A DNA stretch of 64,000 nt from Trema orientale (lineage: Eukaryota; Streptophyta; Magnoliopsida; Rosales; Cannabaceae). The position numbers and the translations under genes are program-made. The stretch spans positions 711,380 to 775,379 of the forward strand of contig JXTC01000111.1 of the NCBI GenBank assembly GCA_002914845.1, written 5' to 3'. Of the stretch, positions 37,721-48,349 are shown one piece after another. A model generated the notes under the pieces. It had not been told where the DNA came from. It was given only the letters and a program-made list of their open reading frames with translations, and did not search any database. Position 1 is the stretch's first letter; every line of letters starts with the position of its first letter.

Positions 37721-38729
37721 TTAAAAAGAAGTATAGAGAATGCTCTCTGCAAATCAAGAACATTAACTAGTATCTCAAAAAAAAAAAAAAAAAAAATACA
37801 AAATCAAAACAGAATGATACATAAATATAACTTGAGTTCTAGTGTATACATGTATATATACATAAACATATATTATACATGCTTGTTAGCCACCAACTAT
37901 CCAATCTACTAAATTGAACTTCAGCTATTATACTTTTTTTACATGAGAAACATCTAAAAAAACAAAAAAAGGAAAGGAGAGAAGAAGCTTTAGATTTGAC
38001 AAATGAAATTCAGCTAATCAAAGGGTGAACTGGCTTTTATCTTTAATAAAAAAATCATATAAATTAAAAAATTTTGTGACATCCCAGAATGGTGACTGCA
38101 AACAAGGTGATCCCAATTGGGAGTGCTACATAGTGTAAACAATTTGATAAGAATGAAAATAGAACAAACGGGGCATATATACCACAGTGAGTAGAGAGAG
38201 AGGAAATTGTGAACATTGGAGTAATACCCTTTGCTCCCAGATTTTCAGGTTATAGTGCATAGATACAATTCAAGGTTTTGATCAGGACAAATATTAAATT
38301 TGTGAGAAAGCTTAAAACCCTAAAAATGGCTGTAGTGGAGAAAAGAAGGGAAGGAAGATAGAGAATTAAACCAATCACGATTTTTGAGATGGATGGCTGG
38401 TTGAGATTTGAGAGTGAGTACGTCTTCAATCAGGACTTGCTTGAGGTTGAGGATGAGCTTATTATGGCTTGGTGATAGAGTTTTATGACCGCACAGAATG
38501 ATGGCAAAATCCCATATTCGTAATTGAGAGGAGAATTGTCTAAATTCGGAATCTGAAACCATCGAAGCGAGATATCAGAGCTTTTTCTTCTGTAACAGAG
38601 CTTCAAAAAAGTGTAACAAGGCCCATAAATCTCAAATTGATAGTTGGACATTATAACTCTAGGTCCGCCATTAAAATGAGCTTCAGCGAGAGAAGAAGAA
38701 ATGTAAAGAGAAAGAAGAACAGAGCGAGT
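37721..38729. other. Spacer with no supported gene
   Basis: A-rich and T-rich runs, including an A run at 37778-37797. Reverse-strand open frames at 38320-38651 may be downstream of the candidate exon at 38730-38912 but show no domain. Confidence 0.35.
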
Positions 38730-38912
38730 TTACCACAGAAATATATATAGAGAAAAAGAACCTTGAAATTGTAAGAGCTTCGGGTGCTGGCCTTCGGTAC
38801 CATCGTCGTCAGAGCTTCGAGTCGCCATTAGAGAGAGGTCTGACACGAATTCTGATGTATCGCACGAAATGAAATGGAGAGGAGGCCGAGGAGGGTTCCT
38901 ACAAAAAAACAT
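38730..38912 (-). other. Possible orphan first exon
   Basis: On the reverse strand an ATG at about 38830 opens a frame beginning MATRSSDDDGTEGQHPKLL. It is preceded by a CT-rich leader and followed by a possible donor (CAAG|GTTCTT). The Ser/Asp-rich start with a normal plant leader looks gene-like. I find no convincing next exon and no recognisable family, so it may be a gene fragment carried in by a repeat. Confidence 0.2.
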
Positions 38913-39280
38913 AATAAAAAATAAAAAGTAGGGGTGCCCTTATTATATTATATTGAGTAATAATAGGGACACCAAAATTTTGCACCGAATACTCACACAA
39001 AATGATGTGGCATATATTTCAATCACTTTTTATTTTAAAGTGGGACCACACTATTAAAAATTATAAAGCTGAAAGTGATGCCACATCACTGGTATAATTT
39101 TTTAGTATATAATTTTGCCATTTTGGTGTCCCTATTATTATTCTATTATATTAGAATAAAAACTTTAAAAACAAGTGAAGATAAGGAATACCCGTGTATA
39201 AACTTATTATAAAGATAAATTCGTCATTAATTGTCCTAATTTATTAGCGGCGAAAATTTAGACTAAATTTTATTTCCACG

Positions 39281-40712
39281 TAGAGATATCAATATGGGCG
39301 GACTTTGTGAGTCGACCCATGTTTCGAAGAAAAATTATAGAACTGGTACACATCCGGTCTATTACATATAGCAGGGGTCGGATTGGGCCTCAATAATAGG
39401 TCCATAGACCTAGCACGGCCCACATTAGGATCACATTTAATCATTTAAGGGGAAATTAGACAATATATGGTATTTTAGAAAAAAAAATTAAAAAATACGG
39501 TAGTTTTGTAATTTTTAAGATGCGGTACAGTTTTAATTAGAAAAATACTGTTCTAAAAAATACCATTTTTTAAAATAGTAACTAGTTTCTAGTAATCAGT
39601 TTCCAGAAACTGGTAACTAGTAATCAAAGATATTTATAACTGGTATATAACTAGTAACCAATAACCAATTTTCAGAAACTGATAATCAGTAACTATTTTA
39701 AAAATAGTATTGTTCTAAATTTTTTTAAAAAGTGATATTTTCCTAATAAAAACGGTATGAAAATTAGAAAAAAGCCTGACTTCCGTATTTTTGTAATTTT
39801 TTCCGATTTTTGTAAGTATAAGCGTTAGAAACCCATCATTTTATATATAATATTAAATATATTTCTTAATTAAAATTTTAAAAAGGATCTTAATTAAATA
39901 TTTTTATTTATATGCTTTTAATGTTATTTATTTACTTATTTTTTATTTTCAATTTATTTAAATTTTAAAAGAATATGAATGGGTTTTAGGCTTATATTTT
40001 AGCCCACATAAGTGCATATTTGATATTTTAGAATAAATTTGCTGTACGCCACTTTTTTTTCCTCATTAATTAAATCTACCACCATACCACTTTTTTAAAA
40101 TGAATTCTTGACGAATTCTTAACAATCTTGATGAATTCTTGAACAATTCTTGACGTCAGCGACAATCTTGATGGATTCTTGATAAAGTTTTGACAAATAC
40201 TTGACGATTTTAAAGGATTCTTGATAGATTCTTGACATCAGCAGCGATCTTGACGGGTTCTTGATGAATTCTTGACAATTTTAATAGATTCTTGATGGAT
40301 TCTTAACATATTCTTGACGTCGATAGTGATCTTGAGGGATTCTTGATGCATTCTTAATGAATTCTTGACTAATTCCCTCCCAAAAGTGGTAGAATCTAAT
40401 AATGGTGGTAAATTTAGTTAAACATTTGAAAAAAGTGGTAATTGCCTGCTTAACCTAGTATTTTAAAGCATTGAACAATAACGAAATTAGGCTCATATTT
40501 TGGCCCATATTCAGCCCGTATTGTCACGGTCCATTTAAACCGCATAAAATGTGGGCTGGACTTGTAAGCCGTGTCAGACCCCTTAATAAGAATATGGGTT
40601 GGGTCGAGTCAGTCCACATTTTAAACAGGCCGAGCCTAGGCTGATACAAAATCTGTGTGGGCTTATCGAAAATGGGTCAAGTCGGCCCGGTCTAGCCCAC
40701 TTTATATCTCTA
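39281..40712. mobile_element. Non-autonomous hAT-like element with nested insertions
   Basis: The left end TAGAGATATCAATATGGGC and the complement of the right end, TAGAGATATAAAGTGGGC, form terminal inverted repeats resembling plant hAT ends (TAGRGATGNCAANGGGC). Subterminal GC-rich phrases (GTCGACCC, GGCCCG) occur on both sides. No transposase frame. Flanking 8-mers do not match well, so the target duplication is eroded or the ends are slightly off. The foldback satellite at 40030-40450 lies inside. Confidence 0.55.
40030..40450. mobile_element. Foldback element with 82-bp internal satellite
   Basis: The arms are imperfect inverted repeats: GCCACTTTTTTTTCCTCATT and AAATCTACCACCAT on the left; GGTGGTAAATTTAG and AAAAAAGTGGTAATTGC on the right. 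Between them lie many copies of a 12-base phrase like GAATTCTTGACG, organised into a higher-order unit marked by TGACGTCAGC at 40151, TGACATCAGC at 40233 and TGACGTCGAT at 40315, exactly 82 bases apart. No coding frame. Confidence 0.65.
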
Positions 40713-42780
40713 CTACCATAAATTATTAAAATCCTCGCTAATAAAATTAGACTCATACTCAAATTGAAGGGAATTTACTATTAGTGACAAATTTTATTAT
40801 CAATGACAAACTATTTTTGCCGCAAATACTTTATCATATGATTCCTTACCCAGGACGAACATCAGCGGCCATTTTTACCACTCAGCGACCATTTTAATTT
40901 TGCTGCTCATAAATTTTGTCTCAAAAAAGCTATTTTCTTGTAGAAGTCTCATCCATTGAAGTTGACTTCACAATATAGTACACATCTATATAAAGTGTAT
41001 TGCAAGGACCAAGTGAAACTAGTGTTTCAGGGTAAGTACTGTAATTAAAACCTAAATTTCATAACAACTATCGCTTCAATTTGGATTTTGATGGATAAGA
41101 TAAACTTAATTTTACAATCGGTACAAATTCGGGCTTCTCCGCCTCAGAGGTACAAATGTCATTGGATATTAATAACTAGAAATTTTTTTCCGTGTAGACA
41201 GTGAGGAAAACCTCTTGTATATTGCCTTTTGAAATTCAAGATGGTAAAATCCACGTAGATCTAGATTCGGATTAAGAGAAAATTTCTATAGGTCTAAAAC
41301 TACAGGGATAAACAACTTCCTACATATAAAAGAATTATTTAAACAAAAAGAACTCCTAGTAGATTGGATCTCCTCTCCAGCAAAATGAAAATCTAATAGA
41401 TATATAAGACTTAATTACAAAGAGAGGAAGAAGAGAAATTTAGGAGCGACCAGGGCTTTCTAAATGTATATTAAAATCAATATGTATGGACAGAGGCAAA
41501 AAGTATGGTATAGTAATTTACATCCTAAGAAAATTTATATGCCATTTGACAAGTAGGTGATCATGTCACAATATACATTGTGTTATACATCTTATCTTAA
41601 ATAATATTAAAAACACCATCCCTTTTTCGTCTTTTGCTCAAATCTGAGAGTGTGTTTGGTGGGTAGGAGAAGATATCATTAGGCGAGTGGATTTCAAATC
41701 CTCAACTTTAACCAGTTTTCAATTCCTCAAAATTTGGGAGATTTTCTTACTCAAGTAGTAGATAGTAATTGTACAAATAAAACTCCCCTTCCTCCACTTG
41801 TCCTTGTTACCAAACATGGTAGAGGATCGATTTTGGCTTCTCTCCATCCTCTTATACCAGATACAATAAAATAATAACACTCCCCTTCTTCTCCCATTTT
41901 CTTCGGTCTTTAGGTGATATGAGGGTGTAAAAAGGGTTTGAAATCCCAAAACTCAATGGACTAGCTCGAAAAAGCCTGACTTGAACACAGCTCGAACCCG
42001 GCTCGAACTCCATTATTCTTAGTACCGAGCGCGGGCCTAGTATTTTTTACATGAATCCAGCGAGAAGCCCAAACTTAAAACCCGAACTCGAAACCCGATC
42101 TAAAATGACAAAAAACGCAAAAAAAAAAAAAAAAAAGAAATCACTAGAAATTAAAAATAAAAGCCCAAATTAAATCCAAAATTTTAAACAAGATATATTT
42201 CTTAATTGTTTTTTATCAAAATTATTCAAAAGTTAGACTCATTTTTTTGTTTTTGTATTTCTTACATCATATTATATTTTTAATAATTCTGTTTTTTCGA
42301 AGTCCGAAAATTAAACTTGATCCAAATATAAAGTCCGGCCCTAAAGTTGAGCTCGAAGCTTTAAAGATCGTGCTTTGGACTTCTGTTCTACGAATCTAAT
42401 CTGGACTCGACCGGACTCAAAATGCTATGAAACCCAAAATCCCAAACCCAAGCCCGCCCAAACTCGAAAATGTGGGTTTGGACCGAGCTTGGGCTCCCGA
42501 TTTATGCCTCTGAAGTAATATACCACTCTTCTTACTTATCTTACTTTCCTCCTACCAAAAGTAGCCAAAACACCAAGTATACGTTCTCTTTTAAATAGAA
42601 AAAAACACCAAGTATACGTTAAAATCTCTCATATATAAACATCTTCCTATAAATAAATTTCGCAGTATACACGTCTTCATATTTTTAGATTTGAAACTTA
42701 TTAACTACCTTTATTAAGCTCATCAACCACCGATTTGATATTTCCAACGAGATTGCATTGCCTTTTGTGTATTTCTGTGT
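40713..42780. other. Repeat-rich spacer
   Basis: 40780-40945 holds GTGACAAA/CAATGACAAA phrases and ends TTTTCTTGTAGAAG, like the worn right end of a CACTA element. 41650-41945 starts GTGTGTTTGGTGGGTAGGAG, and its complement recurs near 42550 (CCTCCTACCAAAAGTAGCCA), suggesting a Tourist-type element split by the GC-richer, CTCGAACCCGG-rich insertion at about 41950-42510. Boundaries are tentative and no gene is seen. Confidence 0.4.
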
Positions 42781-42805
42781 TTAATTTGGTCTATTGTCTC
42801 CTCTC

Positions 42806-42814
42806 CTATAAATA
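42806..42814 (+). promoter_or_regulatory. TATA box of the defensin-like gene
   Basis: CTATAAATA matches the plant TATA consensus and lies 132 bases before the ATG at 42946. The leader in between carries two copies of GTCTCGCTGAG (about 42880 and 42918). Confidence 0.5.
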
Positions 42815-42945
42815 TTGAGTAGAAGAGGGCGATTGTATACAGAGACTTACCATACAATAGCCATCACCAAGTAATTAGTCTCGCTGAGTTTAGAGCGAAA
42901 AAACAAAAAAAACAAAAGTCTCGCTGAGCCCAAAATACGAACAAT

Positions 42946-43024
42946 ATGGAGAAAGTTTCTTTCAACATGGCTTCTTTTGTTAACTCTTATTGCCTGTTCG
43001 TATCTCTCTTATAATTCCTCTCCC

Positions 43025-43070
<46 letters not shown>

Positions 43071-44165
43071 AAAAACTGTGTTTACAAGGTGTTCGACAAG
43101 ATGAATAGAAATTTTTTTATAGGGAGGGCTACAGTAGGGGCGTCCCTACGTAGGGCTACCCTTTATATACCGTTTGATGGGAATCTGTAGAGAATAACGG
43201 GAATCTGTAGGGAATCTGTTTATACACAGATTCCCATCAAACGGTATATAGATAGGCCCTACGTAGGGACGCTCCTACTATAGACGCGCCCTTTTTTTAT
43301 TGTTGAAAATCATCTTTTTCTTTCCCCTAAACTGAATAATAAACATCTCGTTCTTATATTCTTTTTCTTATTAAAAAAGAAAAGAAAAGACCCGATCTAA
43401 TTCGTAAAAGGACCAGAACATCTTATTATCATGCACTACATGACAATTTAGTTACATAGCAAATAATATATAATCATGTCACGTTATAAGTAAGAAAACC
43501 ATCTCATGAATTTTTCAATGTTATAGAGCACGAAAATTACCGTACAGCATTTTTCTCATTTAACAAATATGAGGTTTGCTTTTAAAAAAAAAAAAAAAAA
43601 AACTGAAAAATGAAGAAAATGGCTCTCTTTTTTACTTTACGAGGAAAAAGAAGATTATTTTTCCCATTATTAAAAAAAAGGAAAAGAAAAAAACCTATTT
43701 TTTACTCTCATGATTTATAGTAAAAATTTTATGGAGGCGGATATAGTAGAGGCGCCCCTACGTAAGGTCCTGTTTACACACTGTTTGATAGGAATCTGTT
43801 CTGTGGAGAATCTGTTTATAAACAGATTCTTATCAAACGGTGTATAAACAGGGTCTTACGTAGGGACGCCCCTACTGTAGACGCTCCCAAATTTTATATA
43901 ACTAATAACCAGACACACAAAATTGATCAAAATTAACCATATATGTTTGTCTCTAATTTAGGGATGCAGGTAGGAGCTGAAGCAAGTTAAAGTGCAAGAA
44001 CATAATTGTTCCCGTGACGTTGACTGTACATACAAAATCAAGTGTGGGCAAGGAGTTCTCAAAGTGTGTGATAAAGGCATATGCGAATGTGTTGGTCAAG
44101 AGATCCCCTCTCCTCCTCCGGTCTTACTAAAAGACACTGTCTCTAGAAAAGTTCCCCCAAATTAA
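42946..44165 (+). CDS. Probable defensin-like cysteine-rich secreted peptide
   Basis: Exon 1 (42946-42999) encodes a short hydrophobic start, MEKVSFNMASFVNSYCLF. Exon 2 (43974-44165) encodes a mature peptide with six Cys in the pattern C-x5-C-x5-C-x7-C-x4-C-x1-C, beginning NCSRDVDC and ending ICEC, then a Pro-rich tail. The order of a signal exon, one intron and a six-Cys exon is that of plant defensin-like (DEFL/LCR/NCR-type) genes, small secreted peptides of defence or signalling. The model gives 81 residues and uses the acceptor GTAG at 43973, because an in-frame stop precedes it. The signal peptide is shorter than usual and exon 1 reads into a stop just past the donor, so the true donor may have been lost. 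A good TATA box precedes it. Its 974-bp intron carries two MITEs and a 40-base T run. The exact family, target and activity are unknown. Confidence 0.5.
43029..43069. repeat. Poly-T tract of about 40 bases
   Basis: Nearly pure T, near the start of the defensin-like gene's intron. Such tracts are error-prone in sequencing. Confidence 0.85.
43121..43291. mobile_element. Mutator-type hairpin MITE, family 2, copy 1
   Basis: 171 bp flanked by exact 9-bp duplications TTTTTTTAT (43112-43120, 43292-43300). The arms carry GTAGGGGCGTCCCTACGTAG and CCGTTTGATGGGAATCTG with their complements, so nearly the whole element folds on itself. The centre holds a short internal repeat of GGGAATCTGTAG. No coding capacity. 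It lies in the intron of the defensin-like gene. Confidence 0.88.
43733..43888. mobile_element. Mutator-type hairpin MITE, family 2, copy 2
   Basis: 156 bp, with exact 9-bp flanking duplications AAATTTTAT (43724-43732, 43889-43897). Same arms as copy 1 (GGCGCCCCTACGTAAGG left; complement of GTAGGGGCGTCCCTACGTAA right). The 9-bp duplication with 17-bp end repeats supports Mutator-type mobilisation. It is in the same intron as copy 1, 440 bases downstream. Confidence 0.9.
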
Positions 44166-44266
44166 TTTAATTTAAGGTCTCGGCTACTAATCCAATGAGT
44201 GGAAAGAGAATAAAAAGAATAAAAAATAATGGGTAGAAAGGCCATTCTCTTTCCTTATTTTAAATA

Positions 44267-44613
44267 GGGATAATTGTAAAAAAATATTCTGAAATTTGGG
44301 TATATAAATCCTAAAGATTGGACTCTGCAAAATAATATTCCGAGATTAAGAATTTCTGAAAATTAATACTTTGCACAGATTTTTTAACCAATTTTAAGAA
44401 CAAAAAAATAATAATATCCTCCATTAAAACTAGATTAATTCATATTATTCATTTTAATTTTGAGGATATTATTGTATTTTATCAGTTAAAAATCAATACA
44501 GGGTATTAATTTTCAGAAATTCGTAATCTCAGGGTATTATTTTGCAGAATCCAAACTTTAAGGTTTAAATTGCATAACATCCAAACATGAGAGTATTTTT
44601 TTCCAATTATCCC
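44267..44613. mobile_element. Foldback MITE, family 3 (Mutator-like)
   Basis: 347 bp flanked by exact 9-bp duplications TTTTAAATA (44258-44266, 44614-44622). Both ends begin GGGATAATTG reading inward, and the arms stay complementary for over 100 bases (for example TCTGCAAAATAATA and GAATTTCTGAAAATTAATAC). No coding capacity. It lies about 100 bases after the defensin-like stop codon and may overlap that gene's 3' UTR. Confidence 0.85.
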
Positions 44614-44622
44614 TTTTAAATA

Positions 44623-45739
44623 TTATGTAAACACATTAGGAAATAATTTCTATTTCCTTATTTCGTTTGCTCTCTAATAGGTACGAATTAGTAAATATAC
44701 CTGAAGTAGTGTTAATTTTTTTTTTCTTTTTTCTTTTATTGTAGGGCTATTGGAATTGGAAAGAATTCTGTTGAAAAATAGCTTTTCTTAATAATAATAC
44801 AATGTACGAAAAAAAAGAAAAGATTTCAATAAAACAATTGGATTTTTGTATTTCAGCTTTTTATTGCAAAAGGATGGGAATGAGAATCTGAATATTTTGG
44901 CACATTTGGTTTTAGTTTTGGATTTTATAAGCTTTGTTAGTTTCACTTTCTCACATTTTGGCTAAATTGAAACCCATCCAAAAGAGTCTAGCTACTTAAC
45001 AATTTATTTATCCATAATTATTTCTAACGGTGCCCTAGAATTAATTATAGGAGCAGTACTTTTGGTACACAGAATAGCAAGGAAAGGATTATTCCTCGAA
45101 ATTGGATTGGACTCGATTATGCTTAATACCATTCTATGTCTTGTGTAATTTTTTTAATAATCAATTTTTGGTGTCGTATGCTGTTTGGATCAGATTATAG
45201 TTCCTCTCCTTTTTTTTAAACAAAATTTAAGAATAACTGATAAAATAGTTTTCTACTATAATATCTTTTAATATAATTCAAGAGAAAATTACAGTGACAC
45301 CATCTGATTTATGTCAAAATATAAGAACACCCTGCACACCAAAAGTAATTACATTGAGATAAGCTAAAACTATAGCTTTTAGATAAACATCAAACAGTCA
45401 CATTTTCAAGCTCAGTACAATAAGATAATCTCTTATTTGCCAATTAAATAAAAAACTTAAACAATTCACATATTAATAACATAAAAAGAATACCTCATAG
45501 TATTTACTTACAATATTTTTACGTGAAAGTGAACAAAATCAGGTTCTGGACTTCATGAACGTGTGGGATCGGCTGTGTAGAAAACGGCGATCTAGAACAT
45601 CACACAGGCACAGTTATCATGTCACAATCGCTATGACCGATCGATCTTTACGGTTCATAGGATTGCGGTCTATATTTGTTTTTATCAACTTGCCGAGCCA
45701 ACTCTGATTAAGATTGATTATCAAAGTTTAACGGCAAAG
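44623..45739. other. Spacer with no gene
   Basis: AT-rich sequence without a coding signal. Confidence 0.45.
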
Positions 45740-46045
45740 TCAAATCATGATTTGATCATGAATAATATAATTGAGGCTAGCTAACGTGCACAAAGCAAAA
45801 GCTAGCAAACCAATCCATCTCAAGTAACTTGGGAGGGAAAAAGTTGTACTAGTGATTATAAGAAAGAATCCCATTGCAGCAAATACGGATGAGATTTTGT
45901 CAAAAATATTTGCAAGCCTTGGGAGGACATGGCGTAGAAAAAACCCAAGGAAAAACAACGTGAAAGCGATTACCATGGCGAGTAGAGAATAACAAGACGA
46001 GTTTTGTGACGAAGTGATAGAGCTATGGGCACAACTGTCTGGCAA
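45740..46045 (-). CDS. Small hypothetical membrane protein or exon
   Basis: A reverse-strand frame of about 100 codons with hydrophobic segments LLAMVIAFTLFFLGFFL, VFAAMGFFLIITSTTF and WIGLLAFALCTLASLNYII. Three potential membrane helices in this order are unlikely in random AT-rich DNA. I do not recognise the family. The frame has no ATG before its in-frame upstream stop. Either translation starts at the internal Met near residue 24, or this is the last exon of a spliced gene. Arabidopsis has, to my knowledge, no counterpart between AGP19 and TADA, so it may be lineage-specific or moved in. Confidence 0.35.
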   Translation of the reverse strand: MPDSCAHSSITSSQNSSCYSLLAMVIAFTLFFLGFFLRHVLPRLANIFDKISSVFAAMGFFLIITSTTFSLPSYLRWIGLLAFALCTLASLNYIIHDQIMI

Positions 46046-46985
46046 GTTAGACCAAGCATTGTCTTCCCATGAGTCATTGGTTTGTTATCAGGAATAACTG
46101 ACTGGTAACTCTGGCTTTCAATATCGAAAGAACCATTAATTGTATAAACTGGGACGGTAAAGAACTTCTTTGTCTAATTGTGGGAGAAATATTATCTAAC
46201 CCAGACCTTACACTAATATTGAAAAAAAAGAAATTATAGGCACGGCGAAATGCCGTCTTTATAGATGTGAATAAGCACTTAAACGATGGATCATTTGGGG
46301 AGGAGGTTGAAGGTGTTGGTGTTGTGTACTCTGGTAAAATTGCCTGTTGAATTTCAGGCCTGCAGTTCTATTTTTAAATTTAAAGAGTAGCTCCATTGCA
46401 ATAGAGTGTGTGATTTTTTTTTTTTTTTTTTTTTTTGGGTGGGGTGAATTTCCTTGTATGCTCCAAGAAAGTTCAAAGGGATCCGCTTTAGTTACTTTAC
46501 TAATTTTGAGAGTAAAAAAGCTTTTTTTTTCTTGATATTATTATGTGATTGGTGATTCTGCATGAAGGGAGCTGCTTTTAGTACAATTAAGCTCATTATT
46601 TAGTTGTCATTTCAGTGAACTTTCCTCAGTTTTACCTTTGATATAGATCGGAGTGTCACAATTTCTTACAAGATAACACGTAATTATGCAGTAGAAAAGA
46701 ATCGAACACCAACCAACAACAATCACCTTTTGCTATGCTCTTTTTGGCCCACACTTCGACTTTCGGTTTTGCATGTAATGGTTTTGCGCATGCCTTAATT
46801 CCTTTGGGGCTAGAATATTTTTGGTCTTACGTTATAGTAAGAGATCAAATTAACTGCTTTAATTTGCTCTTCAATATCAAAAAGCTCAAGACATATATTT
46901 GACATCTTTTTTTTTTTCTTTTTTTTTTCCTTTTTTTTTTTTGAATTCTTCTGCTATTTTTCTTTGTTCATGCATAACACAAATA
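46046..46985. other. Spacer, possible upstream part of the membrane ORF
   Basis: No supported exon; T run at 46412-46436. The last 100 bases begin the locally duplicated segment (46986 onward). Confidence 0.4.
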
Positions 46986-47103
46986 GTAATAGTCCTTTCT
47001 TTTAATGACATAATAAATTGGATCCACCGTATTCCGATAAAAGCAAATATCAAATTTATCAGTATTTTTTGGTACATGCCAAGACAGTTTTACTTATATA
47101 TAT
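46986..47103. repeat. Local duplication, copy 1 left part
   Basis: Matches 49861-49977 closely (GACATAATAAATTGGATCCA and following). The copy is interrupted at 47103 by a 1.93-kb element and resumes at 49035. Confidence 0.85.
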
Positions 47104-47269
47104 TAGGGAAATTAAGGTGGATATTAGGAGTGTTTTGGCCCATTTTAACTTTTCTAGGAGCGTTTTTGAAAATTTCTTTTCTAGGAGTCTAAGAGGAGCC
47201 AAAATACCAAAATAACCTCCAGCTCAAAATACCCATTATCCAACGATAAACTCTACTCTTCTAACCTAA

Positions 47270-47603
47270 ACCTAAACTGCTCCTTCTCCTCCATTGCCAC
47301 ACAAGCCGCCGCTAGCCACTCGAGCCTTCTAAGTTGACCAAGTCCAACCTACCTCTACCTCCTTCGATGCTTCTTTCTCTCTACCACCCTCGTGAAGTTC
47401 CTGAGTCGACTCGGTCCCAAAAGCCACCAACCAACCCGATCTCAGCCGCCCCTGAGGCCTCGACTTCGGCCACCAGCTCGAGCGGTCACGCCTACATCTC
47501 CAGCTCCAACTACAAGATCTCCATCGACACATCCATCTCCAGGCCACGTACATTGCCGCTTGGCCACCAAGAGCTTCCTCGCAAGTTTCGGAGGAAAAAG
47601 GTT
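47270..47603 (+). other. GC-rich open segment inside the TIR element
   Basis: Markedly GC-richer than the rest of the element, open in at least two forward frames with Pro/Ser/Arg-rich translations, and ending at a donor-like AAAAG|GTTTGAC. This resembles a captured host exon in a Pack-type element. I cannot identify a parent gene. Confidence 0.35.
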
Positions 47604-47818
47604 TGACTATCTTTTTTTTGTTGGTTTTTAACTCTTTTTTATACTTTGCCTACCTTCTACTTGATAAATTACCTAAATAGATTTTTCTTCACTTTGTAGT
47701 TCTGTAATGACTTCCATGTGTTTGATGAATTGTGTAAATGAAGTTATTACTCATTGATGGCTTTTGTTTGTGTTACAAACTGAATATTTTAGTATGTAAT
47801 AATCAATGGGTGGAATAT

Positions 47819-48110
47819 TGTGTGTTTTCGAATGATTTTGGACTGAATTTGTGATCATAAATAGATTTTGGGACTGATTTTTGTGTGTATTGGATTGATT
47901 TGTGACAATGACAGTTTTCTGTGTGATGGATCGTCACAAATTGTGCCGAAGAATGGTGGAGATCAAGAGGAAGGTGTAATTTTGTGTGTTTTTAGAATCA
48001 TTTTGGACTGAATTTGTGACTACAAACGAATTTTGGGACTGATTTTTGTGTGTGTTGGATTGATTTGTGACAATGACAGTTTTTTGTGTGTTGGATCGTC
48101 ACAAATTATG
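47819..48110. repeat. 165-bp period repeat pair
   Basis: TTTTGGACTGAATTTGTGA begins at 47836 and again at 48001, with over 120 bases of similar sequence each, including GATTGATTTGTGACAATGAC. Confidence 0.85.
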
Positions 48111-48151
48111 ACAATTTTTGTAAGACATGCACAAATATTGTGACTAGCAGT

Positions 48152-48265
48152 CACAAATCAGGTTTCGTTACACAAAATTATGATTATCATGAATTATGTA
48201 TTCGATATCACAAATCAGATTTCGTTGCACAAAATTATGACTGTCATGAATTATGTATTTGGTAT
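48152..48265. repeat. 57-bp tandem pair
   Basis: CACAAATCAG starts at 48152 and 48209. Each unit runs through TTTCGTT, CACAAAATTATGA and ATGAATTATGTATT. Confidence 0.85.
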
Positions 48266-48268
48266 CAC

Positions 48269-48270
<2 letters not shown>

Positions 48271-48345
<75 letters not shown>
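48271..48345. repeat. (TA)37 microsatellite
   Basis: About 75 bases of pure TA, which could form a cruciform. Length is likely to vary between individuals and assemblies. Confidence 0.95.
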
Positions 48346-48349
<4 letters not shown>

